In this document: positions 37,201-46,903 of the stretch, piece by piece
Numbering within the stretch: position 1 is the stretch's first letter
Layout of the letters: the number at the start of each line of letters is the position of its first letter
Source: JACJYM01 sp965230495
GTDB lineage: Bacteria > Bacteroidota > Bacteroidia > Chitinophagales > Saprospiraceae
Direction of reading: 5' to 3'
DNA: 64,000 bases
Assembly: GCA_965230495.1 (NCBI GenBank)
Contig: OZ246004.1
Coordinates: 1,612,001-1,676,000 of the forward strand
Program-made: the position numbers and the translations under genes
The notes under the pieces: generated by a model
What the model was told of the DNA's origin: nothing
The model's database searches: none
Seen by the model: only the letters and a program-made list of their open reading frames with translations

Positions 37201-40200
37201 TCACTTGAAGTGATATTTCAACATCACCACTGGAACCAAAAACAAGCTCATGAGGACCTGGTCCTGTACCTCCTCCAACTCCACCACCGAAGTTCCAATC
37301 AAATGTCGCAGTTCCTCCTGCTCCACCTGTATACTCAACTGTAAAAATACTGTCCACACATGTCGTATCAGTACTCATAAATGCACTCGAAGGAGCTGGA
37401 GTAATAGTGAAAGTCATACAAGTATCCATACCATCTCCACAAACATTAGTGCTTGACACACAAACCTCAGGATTCAAAACATCTGGCGTCCACTCTACAA
37501 CGACTGACTCATCTCCTTGCCCACTTTGAACAGTACCGCCTGTTACAGTCCAATTATATATATAGGAATCATCAGGATCTAATACTGACAAGGTAGAACT
37601 CTCCACCCCTTCACATAAATTCAATTGCCAACTATCAGGTGAAGGTATAATAGGTAAGAACGAAGAAATATCAACGTCTATACAATCTAAATCAAAACTA
37701 CACATTTCACCTAAATATTCAATTTCTACTGTCAGACAATACTCTCCATCGTCCGCTACTTCACAAGACAACACATCCGGTCCTTCACAAATAACATCTC
37801 CCGAATCATGGGTCCAAATAAAATTAAATGAAGCATCAGGATCACCATATACCGGATCTGTAATAAGTCCAGTCACAGTAAGCGAAACCATATGATCAAA
37901 GCAAAGCCCAGCAGTCAACTCTCCTTCCGCAAGTAATACTGTTGCAGTAAGATTTACCAAACTATCACAACCATTCGCAGCCGCCATAGGTATATCAAAA
38001 GGTAAATTTTCAAAAGATTCAGTAATATCAACTACTCCAAGAAAATCTGTTGGTCCACAAGATGCAATAAATACATCTCCCCGCTCATTTTTCAATTCAT
38101 GTACCGTGATAGTTTGTGTATACTCACAACCTTCGGGTGTAGTCGCATCACAAGTTACAGTAATTGACTCATCTGGAGGTGTAGGAAGTGGAATAGCATC
38201 ACATTGCCATCCAGGAGTACCATCTCCATTAGGATCTTCTGTTGATTGGACTGTATAAGGAAAATCTTTAGTACAAGCCTCCTCATCAGGGAAAACTTCG
38301 TCAGGCCACTCTTGAACAATAATTTCCTGACAAATCGATCCCGGATAAGCCTGTCCCGGACAGCCATTAGTTACAGCATCAATACAAACAGTATAAGTTC
38401 CAACATCTTCGAAAGTATTAACCAATAAATTAACATCTGTCTCTTGAATCTCAGGAGTACCTCCATCTTGTGTGATAGACCAAGTGAAAATAACATTTTC
38501 AGGAACTCCTAAAACTTCAAAAGTTAAAGACAAACCAGGGCAGATAGTAGTACCATCGCATAAGCCGTCACCGTCTGTATCTCCAACATCTTGAATACAC
38601 ATGTCATCTGGATTAAGATCCGGCTCTATAAAGTTTCCTTCTATAGTTACTTCATAGCTACAAACACTACCACTACATCCATCCAAGAACATCCAATAAG
38701 TTTGTCCAGGTTCAAAAATGTTTGATTCTATTTCTACTGGTTCTATTCCCCCACAATCACTATCACACCATATATTATTGGACCAGTCACAACCATCAAA
38801 CACACCCATTTGTATACCGTCTCCAGAACAAGCATATGCATCAAGTATAAAAGTCCAGTCCCCATCACCTGCTACAAATGCAAACCATGATATGTTATGT
38901 GGCACTCCAAATCCATCACAAAGTGGAGAAGGTCCATTTCCTGTTACAACAGGAGTCATAGCTCCACAAAAACCATCTAACACAGCTAGGTTACAGATGA
39001 TTTCGGCTTCTTCACATGAAGTCGCTGCTAAATCATTAATCTCATCACAATCAAATTTGAATCCAAAGTCAATTTCAGTTTTCTGTCCTACCCCACCAGC
39101 ACAATCACTAAGAAATTCAATACTCGACGTTCTTGATATACTTCCATCAATATATCCGTTATTATCATTATCAACTATTACACTAGCATCTTCATACAAA
39201 TCAACATGCTCCGTACCTGCCAAAGGTCCTCCAGACATGAACGCCGCTTCAGCAATAACTATTACATAACAACCCGGAGGCACTTCTTCAAATAGATATC
39301 CCATATCTCCTGGTGGTACAATATCAAATTCGTCATATAGTTCTGTCAATGACCCATCACAATTTTTATCTGTCCATATCTGAACAGTAACTGCCACATC
39401 ATTATCATCCGGAGGTCCTGTATACACACCATCTCCGGTATTACCTGATTCTAACCACACTCCACCTCCTACTTCAACAAAAGTAAAAGCTCCTATATCG
39501 ATATATTCTACATCGTCATCTCCTGAAGTCAGAGTAAAGTCATGCGTAGAACCATTGGTGTCGCCTATGGCAGCATTGACATCACTATCCGTGTTGTCAT
39601 TTGAAGCTGCATCTTCAGGATCTACACCGTTTACATTAGGCAGTGTAAGACTCCAAGCGGGAGTTGCTGCTGGAAGAGTGATATCAATTCTATATTCTCC
39701 CGGTGGCACATCCATAAACATATACATCCCTGTTCCGTCAACTGTAATTGGATTAACAGCAGTACCTGTTGCATCAAAATCCAAAGGAGCACCAGTTGTT
39801 AGATTTATCAAAGTTAATTCCGCTCCATCTGCTCCTGCACCGCTATCATCCTGAATTCCATTACCATTTTCATCACACCAAACGAAATCTCCTATTTTAA
39901 TAGATCTAAAAAATCCAGCGTCTATATCTTCTTGCATCTCTTCCGATTCTATCTCTATTTCGTGAGTCTCCCCTATTTGATTCATCAAACCAGCATCTCT
40001 AACAGCATCACTATCATCCACATCATCCGTTGCATCCATATCTCCCCCATTATAATCTTCAATTGTCAAATAATAATCATCTCCACCCACAGTAGTACCA
40101 TCAAAAGTTACAACATATGTTCCTGGAGGTAGTAATTCAAACATATACATACCTCCTCCAGCTGTAACCACATCCGCGACAACACTACCGTTTACATCAT

Positions 40201-42031
40201 TCACTGCTGCACCGGCATCATCCGCCAAAGAAACTGTAACTCCATCTAATCCAGGTTCTGATCCATCATTTATTCCATCTCCATTCAAATCTTCCCAGAC
40301 GAAGTCGCTGATCACCGCCGCCTTGTAAAATCCGGCATCTATATCTTCATTCTCTTCTTGAGATTCTAACTCCACAATATGAGTCTCACCAATAAGATAA
40401 GGCTGTCCACCAACAGGTACTACGTCACTATCATCATCTACATCAGTGGCATCTGTATTTCCACCATTGTAATCTTCCGTTGTCAAATAGTAATCCACTG
40501 GAGCTGTGAATTCGAGGTAATATTCTCCCGGTGGTAAATTATCAAATAAATAATTACCTGCTACATCAGAATTTTGGGATGCTGTATATGCCGTTACACC
40601 ATCCACTTCCAAAGCGACTGGGGCTCCAGTTGCATTATCATAGATAGTTATCATCACGTTTTCAACTCCATCCACTTCTGTACCATCCTGATCACCTTCT
40701 CCATCTATATCGTGCCAACACCAATTACTTATTGTTCCTTTTGCATAATAACCAGCATCTATATAATCAAAATCATCGTCTGACATCAATGTAAAGTTTT
40801 CCGTCTGACCAGTAAGTTTATCAGGATCACTGTTATCAACATCCGTTAAAGTCGAACCTCCGGCATACATTTGGGTTCTGTAAAAAACCGGATCCGTGCC
40901 TGTATCAGGGTCATCACCAAAAATAACATAGTAATCACCAGGAGGAACTGCCTCGAAAATATAATTCCCAAGACCATCATTATTTACGGTAAGTGGGAAA
41001 GGGTTTCCTTCTCCATCTTCGGTAACGGCTCCACCTACAGAATGTAATTCAATATCAATTACAACCTTCCCATCATCTAATGCTGGTTCTCCATCATCAA
41101 TTCCATTGCCATTCATATCTTCCCAGACATAATCTGATACTGTAGCCTCTACCCAAAATCCTGCATCTACGTGATCAAAGTTATCACCCGATGTCAACGT
41201 ATAAACTTCTGTATCTCCGGTATGTCTTGTTCCTGAAATCCATACAGGATCACTATCATTAGTATCTCCAGTAGCATTTGCCGTTGTCAAATAGTCAGTG
41301 CCGACATTATTAGTTGTGAATCTTAAGTAATAATCTCCAGGAGACAAATTACCACTTGTATAAATACCACCAGCTGGTGTAATCGGATTTATAAAATTAC
41401 CATCTAAATCCGTCGTAACTTGCAAACCGGTGATGTTATCCCATACTTCTATGGTCACGTCGTCATAAGCCGGTTCGCCATCATTAATTCCATTTCCATT
41501 TAAATCTTCAAACACCTGATCACTTATCACTACAGGTAGAAACATACCTACAGCAATATCATCAGTAGCATCATTACCCCCAGTAAGTGTAAAAACATGA
41601 GATGACGTTAATAAATCCATATCTGAATCATCTGTGTCGTCAGGAGATGTTGAATTTCCATTAGCATTAACTCCTGGTAGATAATAAGTTCCCGAACCAG
41701 CTGTATAACTAGTCATCCTCACTTCATAATCACCGTCGGGAACCGTTGTTCCAGCAGTGGCTGTATTATAACCGCCGCCATTCCAAGAAAAAGGATAAGT
41801 TGCTGTCACATCTAGATCACCTACTCCATCCGCATCAGTGTCTTCCCAAAGTTCAAGCGTTAATTCATCACTTCCAGTCCCTAGAGATTCCCCTCCGTCA
41901 ACTAATCCATTACCATTACTATCTAGCCAAACATCTACATAAACTATGTTTTGAGCTGACAGTCCGATACTTAAAAAAAGAATTAGTAGGAAAGTTAGGT
42001 TCTGCTTTTTAAAAGGGTAAAAATTACTCAT
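34250..42031 (-). CDS. Giant SdrD_B-repeat adhesin with gliding-motility/T9SS C-terminal domain
   Basis: 2593 residues. Signal peptide 1-26 (FLLILFLSIGLSAQ). About seven SdrD_B-type beta modules start near residues 28, 166, 297, 431, 572, 711 and 852, most with a calcium-binding-like D-x-N-G-N-G-x-x-D-G-E motif. A Cys-rich region of about 1000-1130 follows. A series of PKD- and fibronectin-like modules then runs to about 2480; within it a roughly 265-residue unit marked by FDPxxAGVGxH recurs near 1763, 2033 and 2286. The last 100 residues (FDRWGSIVFNF, EWDGTFNGKNLQPGVYVYYV) are a gliding-motility-associated T9SS domain. It is predicted to be a surface adhesin exported by T9SS. The product is acidic, and the gene appears to be a single-gene unit. 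Confidence 0.9.
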   Translation of the reverse strand: MSNFYPFKKQNLTFLLILFLSIGLSAQNIVYVDVWLDSNGNGLVDGGESLGTGSDELTLELWEDTDADGVGDLDVTATYPFSWNGGGYNTATAGTTVPDGDYEVRMTSYTAGSGTYYLPGVNANGNSTSPDDTDDSDMDLLTSSHVFTLTGGNDATDDIAVGMFLPVVISDQVFEDLNGNGINDGEPAYDDVTIEVWDNITGLQVTTDLDGNFINPITPAGGIYTSGNLSPGDYYLRFTTNNVGTDYLTTANATGDTNDSDPVWISGTRHTGDTEVYTLTSGDNFDHVDAGFWVEATVSDYVWEDMNGNGIDDGEPALDDGKVVIDIELHSVGGAVTEDGEGNPFPLTVNNDGLGNYIFEAVPPGDYYVIFGDDPDTGTDPVFYRTQMYAGGSTLTDVDNSDPDKLTGQTENFTLMSDDDFDYIDAGYYAKGTISNWCWHDIDGEGDQDGTEVDGVENVMITIYDNATGAPVALEVDGVTAYTASQNSDVAGNYLFDNLPPGEYYLEFTAPVDYYLTTEDYNGGNTDATDVDDDSDVVPVGGQPYLIGETHIVELESQEENEDIDAGFYKAAVISDFVWEDLNGDGINDGSEPGLDGVTVSLADDAGAAVNDVNGSVVADVVTAGGGMYMFELLPPGTYVVTFDGTTVGGDDYYLTIEDYNGGDMDATDDVDDSDAVRDAGLMNQIGETHEIEIESEEMQEDIDAGFFRSIKIGDFVWCDENGNGIQDDSGAGADGAELTLINLTTGAPLDFDATGTAVNPITVDGTGMYMFMDVPPGEYRIDITLPAATPAWSLTLPNVNGVDPEDAASNDNTDSDVNAAIGDTNGSTHDFTLTSGDDDVEYIDIGAFTFVEVGGGVWLESGNTGDGVYTGPPDDNDVAVTVQIWTDKNCDGSLTELYDEFDIVPPGDMGYLFEEVPPGCYVIVIAEAAFMSGGPLAGTEHVDLYEDASVIVDNDNNGYIDGSISRTSSIEFLSDCAGGVGQKTEIDFGFKFDCDEINDLAATSCEEAEIICNLAVLDGFCGAMTPVVTGNGPSPLCDGFGVPHNISWFAFVAGDGDWTFILDAYACSGDGIQMGVFDGCDWSNNIWCDSDCGGIEPVEIESNIFEPGQTYWMFLDGCSGSVCSYEVTIEGNFIEPDLNPDDMCIQDVGDTDGDGLCDGTTICPGLSLTFEVLGVPENVIFTWSITQDGGTPEIQETDVNLLVNTFEDVGTYTVCIDAVTNGCPGQAYPGSICQEIIVQEWPDEVFPDEEACTKDFPYTVQSTEDPNGDGTPGWQCDAIPLPTPPDESITVTCDATTPEGCEYTQTITVHELKNERGDVFIASCGPTDFLGVVDITESFENLPFDIPMAAANGCDSLVNLTATVLLAEGELTAGLCFDHMVSLTVTGLITDPVYGDPDASFNFIWTHDSGDVICEGPDVLSCEVADDGEYCLTVEIEYLGEMCSFDLDCIDVDISSFLPIIPSPDSWQLNLCEGVESSTLSVLDPDDSYIYNWTVTGGTVQSGQGDESVVVEWTPDVLNPEVCVSSTNVCGDGMDTCMTFTITPAPSSAFMSTDTTCVDSIFTVEYTGGAGGTATFDWNFGGGVGGGTGPGPHELVFGSSGDVEISLQVNEGGCLSDTTFIDGFISSPLALPQISCTSNSTTITFTWLDVAGADGYDVQILDGPGTETLDYTGGTSAQVTGLVPTNEVTIQVTALDGGYCSDVLASLQCVAQDCAPQEINLSASRDTFCFEPSVMPVQIMANVTSGDPGTFTFSSSSDGVSMTGEFDPLTAGVGTHIIQATYVKTDDGCTFNENIIMVVLPLPVNDFSVSDDTICITESVDVNYTGGTSGVDAVWILNDATVNSGDINSTGPINLSWATEGLKEVDLDISKGMCDAEGIPPMNVLVDPLLETPVISCDQALDNVSFDWTSVNNSSEFMVTVVVTDGTGATDVIQDGIMTGTTFDADNLNPGDLVDITVTAISDNACPNTMAMEQCEATSCQAIDLVFDQDGDKICLTAGTAAIPLTVNIGGGNGNQDGSQTWSGPGVSSDGVFDPNTAGVGDHTIYLDYLEDAICDERDSLVISVIAVPNTDFTIDDVICITNKATVNTLSDAGTTTNYTWPTEATVTDLGNGDYELEFSAAGTYEIPAVATNGDCDGNEVRRTIVVEPEIEALEFNSCSPEIDMVSFSWEPLDCVTEYEVFIEGVSQGTQTETTFDVDMLSEGDVVNIAVLPISDCACPAASAMDQCTASPCPDITASLDDGGNNDLCLTSDLTAFNITATLMNDDGTGTATWSGMGVDNNGLFDPQVAGVGSHQISYEYIQDGCNYPAEITINIFEVPNLEVAFDNPTCYDVEEVAVDVLSTGGDGNYSYQLNNEDVTIIDNVMTLMEGQYTLAMTDGNNCSDQEAFTISVPSEPTTSISGPIEITELQTGNFSIDPSDLTGLSIDSIVWTIGGTVVCSSPTCFSISGDYDPAEYDIEVVVHFNDGCMISSTHEFLVTEVFVDVVTFPNILSLNDQDENSTWHLHSNIDLTIYKVQVFDRWGSIVFNFDGETIQLANETNGAAGTEWDGTFNGKNLQPGVYVYYVEYKKGTANLEDLDIEKRSGDITIIK

Positions 42032-42292
42032 TCTGTTAAAGTTTCTTTTGTAATTATTTTCTCTAAAAGTTGGAATCGATAAAAATACAATGAATCATTG
42101 AATTTGACAAAATAAACTACTCAACAATCGTTCCACTTTAGTATTTATTACGGTATGATGTCTTAGTGCAATTTCATGAGTCTACTAAAGCATCAAACAC
42201 GTATTACTGATTCCCTCTAAACAAGAAATGCTGCTTACCTATCATATTAAATTTTGGGATAATAGGTTAAAAATAATGGCATAAAGAAATTC

Positions 42293-42874
42293 TTATCCTT
42301 CTGACTCCTTTCTTCTATTAATCTCATCCCTGATTTTAGCTGCTGACTCATAGTCCTCTTTTGACAAGACTTCATCAAGTTTCTTGTTCAGCTCATCAAT
42401 AGAAAGAGTTTTTACCGATTTTTTCTTTGGCTTTGAAGGCTCTTTAGTCTTTCCTTCTTCAGGGTCATCTAAGATTACACCCGCTACTTCCATGATGTCA
42501 GAAGTTGTAAAAATAGGGCATTCAAATCTAATGGCCATGGCAATTGCATCTGATGTTCTCGAATCAACTTCTATCACATTACCATTTTGATTACAAATCA
42601 ATTTAGCATAAAATATACCATCTACCAGTTGGTTTATGAATATTTCTTCGATATATATATCGTATGCATCCAATGTGTTTTTGAACAAATCATGGGTTAA
42701 TGGTCTGTTGGGTGACATATTTTCAAGAGCTACCGCTATTGCCTGAGCTTCAAAAGCACCAATAACTATAGGCAATCTCCTCAGACCTCCTTTTTCTCCT
42801 AGCACAATAGCATAATTATGAGACTGAGAAACACTATGCGATAATGCGACTATTTCCAATCCAATTTTACTCAT
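42293..42874 (-). CDS. Bifunctional nuclease (BFN) domain protein with UVR motif
   Basis: 193 residues. The BFN domain (about 1-130) shows YAIVLGEKGGLRRLPIVIG, F-E-A-Q-A-I-A and RTSDAIAMAIRFECPIF. A basic linker (PSKPKKKSVK) leads to a C-terminal UvrB/UvrC-type helical motif at about 155-188 (LNKKLDEVLSKEDYESAAKI). BFN proteins are small nucleases or acidic cofactors seen in plants and bacteria, and the added UVR motif suggests protein docking. It is upstream of, but 66 bp apart from, the adhesin-side gap and follows etfA on the same strand. Confidence 0.87.
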   Translation of the reverse strand: MSKIGLEIVALSHSVSQSHNYAIVLGEKGGLRRLPIVIGAFEAQAIAVALENMSPNRPLTHDLFKNTLDAYDIYIEEIFINQLVDGIFYAKLICNQNGNVIEVDSRTSDAIAMAIRFECPIFTTSDIMEVAGVILDDPEEGKTKEPSKPKKKSVKTLSIDELNKKLDEVLSKEDYESAAKIRDEINRRKESEG

Positions 42875-42940
42875 CCTCCAATTTGTTTAAAACGAAGATA
42901 ACTATATTACATTAACTAATAATGTATTAAATGACAGAAT

Positions 42941-43906
42941 TTAGCTTTGTGCTGCTTTGAATCTTTTTATCGCTTCTGTAAGTTTAGGTATTACGTCAAA
43001 CAAATCCCCTTCTACACCATAATCAGCAGCTTTAAAAAACGGAGCTTCGGGATCTTTGTTTACAACAACTATCACCTTACTATTATTAACACCAGCCAAA
43101 TGCTGAATAGCTCCACTGATGCCAATTGCAATATATAAATTAGGGCTTATTGCCACTCCTGTCTGTCCTACATGCTCATGATGTGGTCTCCAATCACTAT
43201 CGGCAACTGGTCTTGAACATGCCGTAGTGGCTCCCAGTGCATCTGCTAAATCTTCTATAATACCCCAATTTTCCGGTCCTTTCATTCCTCTTCCCGCCGA
43301 GACAACTAACTCTGCTTCCGGCAATGGAACTACTCCTTCAACTGTATCTTGTCCTATAATTTCAATTTCAGAAGATGGAATCTCTACAGATAAAACTTCT
43401 ATACCCGATTCTACTTCTTGAATTTCAGGGCTTGTTGAATTAGCAGCTATCACAACGATCTTCTTATCCGATACAATGCTATAATTCGCAATCGCCTTTC
43501 CAGAAAACACTTTTCTCTTTACAGTAAACGGAGTATATGATATCGGTAAATCGTATACCATAGAAACCAACCCTGCATCAAGAGCAGCAGATACTCTTCC
43601 CGCGGTACTCTTCACATTCGCACTATTGGCAAATACTATAAGGTCGCAATTTTTATCCTTAGTTACCTCTTTGACAACATGACTATGCTGTTGACTATCA
43701 AATCTATTTAAAGCTTTATTGTTAACATGGATAATTTTGTCGGCTCCATAATTAGTTATAGTTGACATATCATCACAAGTACCTAGGACCAAGGCATAAC
43801 AATTTCCTCCTGTGTCTTTTGCTACCTTTTTACCATACGTAATAGCCTCAAATATTGCTTTTTTAAACTTACCTTTATTATGTTCTGTATAAACTAAAAC
43901 ATTCAT
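42941..43906 (-). CDS. etfA: Electron transfer flavoprotein alpha subunit
   Basis: 321 residues. The N-terminal domain (1-190) is followed by the FAD-binding C-terminal domain with the signature SAGRGMKGPENWG near 203 and GVAISPNLYIAIGISGAIQH near 250. EtfAB carries electrons from acyl-CoA and other dehydrogenases to ETF:quinone oxidoreductase. It directly follows etfB, 40 bp apart on the same strand. No acyl-CoA dehydrogenase or ETF-QO gene is in the window. Confidence 0.95.
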   Translation of the reverse strand: MNVLVYTEHNKGKFKKAIFEAITYGKKVAKDTGGNCYALVLGTCDDMSTITNYGADKIIHVNNKALNRFDSQQHSHVVKEVTKDKNCDLIVFANSANVKSTAGRVSAALDAGLVSMVYDLPISYTPFTVKRKVFSGKAIANYSIVSDKKIVVIAANSTSPEIQEVESGIEVLSVEIPSSEIEIIGQDTVEGVVPLPEAELVVSAGRGMKGPENWGIIEDLADALGATTACSRPVADSDWRPHHEHVGQTGVAISPNLYIAIGISGAIQHLAGVNNSKVIVVVNKDPEAPFFKAADYGVEGDLFDVIPKLTEAIKRFKAAQS

Positions 43907-43946
43907 ACCCTTTATATCTTTTTAATCAACTAATTAAGAAACCGTT

Positions 43947-44687
43947 TTATATTACTTTAGCTTCCTCATGAAGCAATCTTACCAGTTCATCCATATCTTC
44001 CGAATTAACCATTTTGATACCACTTTTTGCTTCCGGCATTTCAAAAGAAGTTAGTGTTACTTTGTCTTCCACCGAAATTCCGGATACAACTTCCAAAGGC
44101 TTTCTTTTGGCCATCATTATTCCTCTCATATTAGGTATTCTTTGTTCTGCCACACCTTTCGCAGCACTAATCACATATTTCCCAGAACTTTGAACCATTT
44201 CTATTCCTCCTTCTATATCTCTCTGTATTTTTACCGTACTACCGTCTTGATCAAGTTTAGAAACATTGGCAAAATAAGGAATTTCCAATAGTTCTGCTAT
44301 CATTGCTCCTACCTCTCCCCCATTAAAATCAATGGTTTCCTTACCTGTATATATGGCATCGAACTCTACTCCTTTAGCATAAGCAGCAATTTGCTTTGCA
44401 ACCTGTAACGAGTTTGTAGCATCCACATCTATCCTTACAGCTGAATCCGCTCCTATGGCCAATGCTTTTCTTATGACAATATCATAATCAGATTTTCCTA
44501 CAGAAACAACTTGAACAGTCCCTCCCAGTTTTTCCTTTAGTTCTATTGCTTTAACTAAAGCATACCATTCATCGTAAGGATTCATAATAAATGATACCCC
44601 ATCAGGATTAAACTTAGTGTTGTCATCAACGAAAGATATTTTTGATGTTGTATCCGGAGTTTTACTAATACAAACTAATATATTCAT
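43947..44687 (-). CDS. etfB: Electron transfer flavoprotein beta subunit
   Basis: 246 residues. Typical features are the N-terminal ILVCISKTPDTTSKI, MNPYDEWYALVKAIELKE near residue 37, the AMP-binding region DAIYTGKETIDFNGGEVGA near 114, and a C-terminal tail that wraps on EtfA. It is the first gene of the etfBA pair. TATTTTCG, one base off the -7 consensus, lies upstream on this strand. It is divergent from the TPR protein gene. Confidence 0.95.
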   Translation of the reverse strand: MNILVCISKTPDTTSKISFVDDNTKFNPDGVSFIMNPYDEWYALVKAIELKEKLGGTVQVVSVGKSDYDIVIRKALAIGADSAVRIDVDATNSLQVAKQIAAYAKGVEFDAIYTGKETIDFNGGEVGAMIAELLEIPYFANVSKLDQDGSTVKIQRDIEGGIEMVQSSGKYVISAAKGVAEQRIPNMRGIMMAKRKPLEVVSGISVEDKVTLTSFEMPEAKSGIKMVNSEDMDELVRLLHEEAKVI

Positions 44688-44734
44688 TTAAAATATTTTG
44701 AACGGCGAAAATAACGAAATATCAACACTAAAAT

Positions 44735-44742
44735 TAACTTTG
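44735..44742 (+). promoter_or_regulatory. -7 promoter element (TAACTTTG)
   Basis: An exact TAnnTTTG match 28 bp before the start of the TPR protein gene. Confidence 0.5.
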
Positions 44743-44770
44743 AGTTTATAAAAGTTAATTAAAATTATCT

Positions 44771-45088
44771 ATGAAATCAAGACTTGAGCAACTCGAGGAA
44801 TTATTAGCTAGTACGCCGAAAGATTCTTTTCTCTTATTTGCCATTGCTAAAGAACATGAAAAAGTAAATAATTATCAAAGAGCTGAAGAATACTATGTTA
44901 ACCTATATAATTCGAATAAAGATTACATTGGTCTATACTATCATTATGCCCAACTTCTTGGAGATACAGGACGGTTAGATCAAGCAATCAAAATATATGA
45001 TGAAGGTATTCAAATTGCTAAGCAACAAAATGATTTTCATTCTTTGTCCGAACTTATGAATGCTAAAACCAATCTATTGATGGAGTAG
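44771..45088 (+). CDS. Small TPR protein
   Basis: 105 residues forming about two to three tetratricopeptide repeats (FAIAKEHEKVNNYQRAEEYY, then YHYAQLLGDTGRLDQAIKIY). There is no signal peptide, so a cytoplasmic scaffold is likely. Its stop codon (45086-45088) abuts the stop of the convergent histidine kinase gene with no bases between, leaving no space for an intergenic terminator. Confidence 0.8.
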   Translation: MKSRLEQLEELLASTPKDSFLLFAIAKEHEKVNNYQRAEEYYVNLYNSNKDYIGLYYHYAQLLGDTGRLDQAIKIYDEGIQIAKQQNDFHSLSELMNAKTNLLME

Positions 45089-46147
45089 TTATTTGAGTTT
45101 CTTTAGTGTAAAAGAAAACGTAGATCCCTTATTCTCTACACTCCTCACAGATATTTTGCTGCCATGAGCTTCAACTATATGCTTCACAATTGATAAACCT
45201 AATCCCGAACCACCTTCTTTTCTGGATCTATTGTTATCTACTCTATAGAACCTATCAAAAACATGATTAAGGTGTTCCTTTTTGATTCCAATTCCATTAT
45301 CGGATACCTCGACTAACACCTTGTCTTCAAGATCATAAAACGCTACTTTGGTAAAACCATTCTCGACACCGTATTTGATGGAATTAGAAATCAGATTGGA
45401 GAACACTCTTTTTAAAGATTCTTTGTTACCCGAAATAAAGTATTGCGAATTAGATCCTTCCTTAAAAAGTAAATTAATCTGCTTTTCAGAAGATAATACA
45501 TCAAGGTCTTCCATAACTTCTTGGACCAGTAACTTAAGATCTAATCTTTCAAATTTAAGCTCTTCTCTATCTGATTCCAATTTATAAATTACCTCAAGAT
45601 CCCTCGTTATCAATTCGAGCCTCTCTACATTTGAAATTGCTCTTTTCAAATATTTTTTCAATATTTTCTCCTCATACATTCCTCCCTCTAACAAAGTGTG
45701 CAAATATCCCTGAATACTGAAAATAGGAGTTTTCAATTCATGAGATATATTTCCTACAAATATTTTCCTGTAATCCTCCAGTGTCTTCAAACTCTTTATT
45801 TCTTCTCTAGTGGAAGCAGTAAATTTCTTGACATCATCTTGAATTTCGTCCAAAGAAGTTACATTAAAGTCCCAGATTTCCTTCTTGACTACACTAGAAC
45901 TCTCTTTGTTGATTAGACGATAAATAAGTTTGATTTTTCGAAAAACAAAATATTCCAAAATGAAACGAATAATTAAGAAAGAAGCTCCAAGTAAGACAAC
46001 AGAAAAGGCAATTAAACGGTATGTAGAGGAATCAAAAGATAAATAATAATTGAAAATAACAAACAAGGTAACGTTAATTAGAACAACCATTAAAGTAATG
46101 GCAATTGATATTTGCCTCAGAGAAAGGCTTTTCAACGCTTTAAACAT
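45089..46147 (-). CDS. Sensor histidine kinase (PhoR-like)
   Basis: 352 residues. Two membrane helices (about 15-35 and 43-66) are close together with almost no periplasmic loop, so the signal is likely sensed in the membrane or cytoplasm. A HAMP-like linker leads to HisKA, with the phospho-acceptor in GNISHELKTPIFSIQGYL near residue 136. The HATPase domain has LISNSIKYG, SDNGIGIKKEH and GGSGLGLSIVKHIVEAH. It lies 45 bp downstream of the response regulator gene, in the usual PhoB-PhoR order. No phosphate transport genes are adjacent. Confidence 0.9.
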   Translation of the reverse strand: MFKALKSLSLRQISIAITLMVVLINVTLFVIFNYYLSFDSSTYRLIAFSVVLLGASFLIIRFILEYFVFRKIKLIYRLINKESSSVVKKEIWDFNVTSLDEIQDDVKKFTASTREEIKSLKTLEDYRKIFVGNISHELKTPIFSIQGYLHTLLEGGMYEEKILKKYLKRAISNVERLELITRDLEVIYKLESDREELKFERLDLKLLVQEVMEDLDVLSSEKQINLLFKEGSNSQYFISGNKESLKRVFSNLISNSIKYGVENGFTKVAFYDLEDKVLVEVSDNGIGIKKEHLNHVFDRFYRVDNNRSRKEGGSGLGLSIVKHIVEAHGSKISVRSVENKGSTFSFTLKKLK

Positions 46148-46192
46148 TAGAATTATTTATAAAAAAAGGACATTAAAGTATCGGAAGATAAC

Positions 46193-46876
46193 TTAAGCGT
46201 CAAACCGATACCCTACTCCCTTAATAGTATAAATATAGTGATTTCCGATCTTTTCTCTAAGTTTACGGATATGCACATCAATCGTTCGATCACCCACAAT
46301 CACTTCATCTCCCCAAACTTTTTTCATTATTTCAGATCTCTTAAAAACTCTTCCTGGCTTGGATGTTAACAAAAGTAAAAGCTCGAATTCCTTTTTTGCC
46401 AATGATATGTTTTCCCCTTTAATATTCAATTTAAATTCTTGGGGATAAATCGTCAATTCTCCAAAGCTATATTCAGATTCAGATCTCTTCTCTTCTTTGT
46501 ACACCCTTCTAAGCAACGCTTTTATACGTGCCTTTAATACATTTGGTTTGATAGGCTTATTGATGAAATCATCACCTCCCATTTCCAAAGCTGTAACTTG
46601 CGTAAAACTCTCACTTCGAGCTGTTAAAAACGCTATTATCGTATTCTCAAATTTAGATTGACTTCTAAGTCTTTCGCAAACTTCAACACCATCCATTTCA
46701 GGCATCATAATATCTAATATGATTAGATGGGGCTCAAACTTTTCTGCTTTTTTGAGTCCCTCTTTTCCATCCATTGCAGTTTTTACATGATAGCCTTCTT
46801 TTTCGAGGTTATACTTGAGAATCTCCAGTATATCCTCTTCATCATCTACAATTAATATTTTTATAGGTTCTGACAT
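46193..46876 (-). CDS. OmpR/PhoB-family response regulator
   Basis: 227 residues from ATG 46876. The receiver domain has VDDEEDIL, phospho-acceptor Asp in LIILDIMMPEMDGVE near residue 53 and Lys in DDFINKPIKPNVLKA. The winged-helix DNA-binding domain (about 135-227) ends IKGVGYRFDA. Upstream, TACCTTTG at 46904-46911 is an exact -7 element overlapping an in-frame TTG, so the longer TTG-start version was rejected. It is paired with the histidine kinase downstream. Confidence 0.92.
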   Translation of the reverse strand: MSEPIKILIVDDEEDILEILKYNLEKEGYHVKTAMDGKEGLKKAEKFEPHLIILDIMMPEMDGVEVCERLRSQSKFENTIIAFLTARSESFTQVTALEMGGDDFINKPIKPNVLKARIKALLRRVYKEEKRSESEYSFGELTIYPQEFKLNIKGENISLAKKEFELLLLLTSKPGRVFKRSEIMKKVWGDEVIVGDRTIDVHIRKLREKIGNHYIYTIKGVGYRFDA

Positions 46877-46903
46877 AATTTGTTTCAGATTTACTGACGA
46901 AGC

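Noticed and set aside
38718..39269. 183-codon plus-strand frame inside the adhesin gene
   Set aside because: It is antisense to a clear repeat-rich coding region, has a Ser/Pro-rich composition explained by the reverse of Asp/Gly-rich codons, and has no promoter or homology signature.
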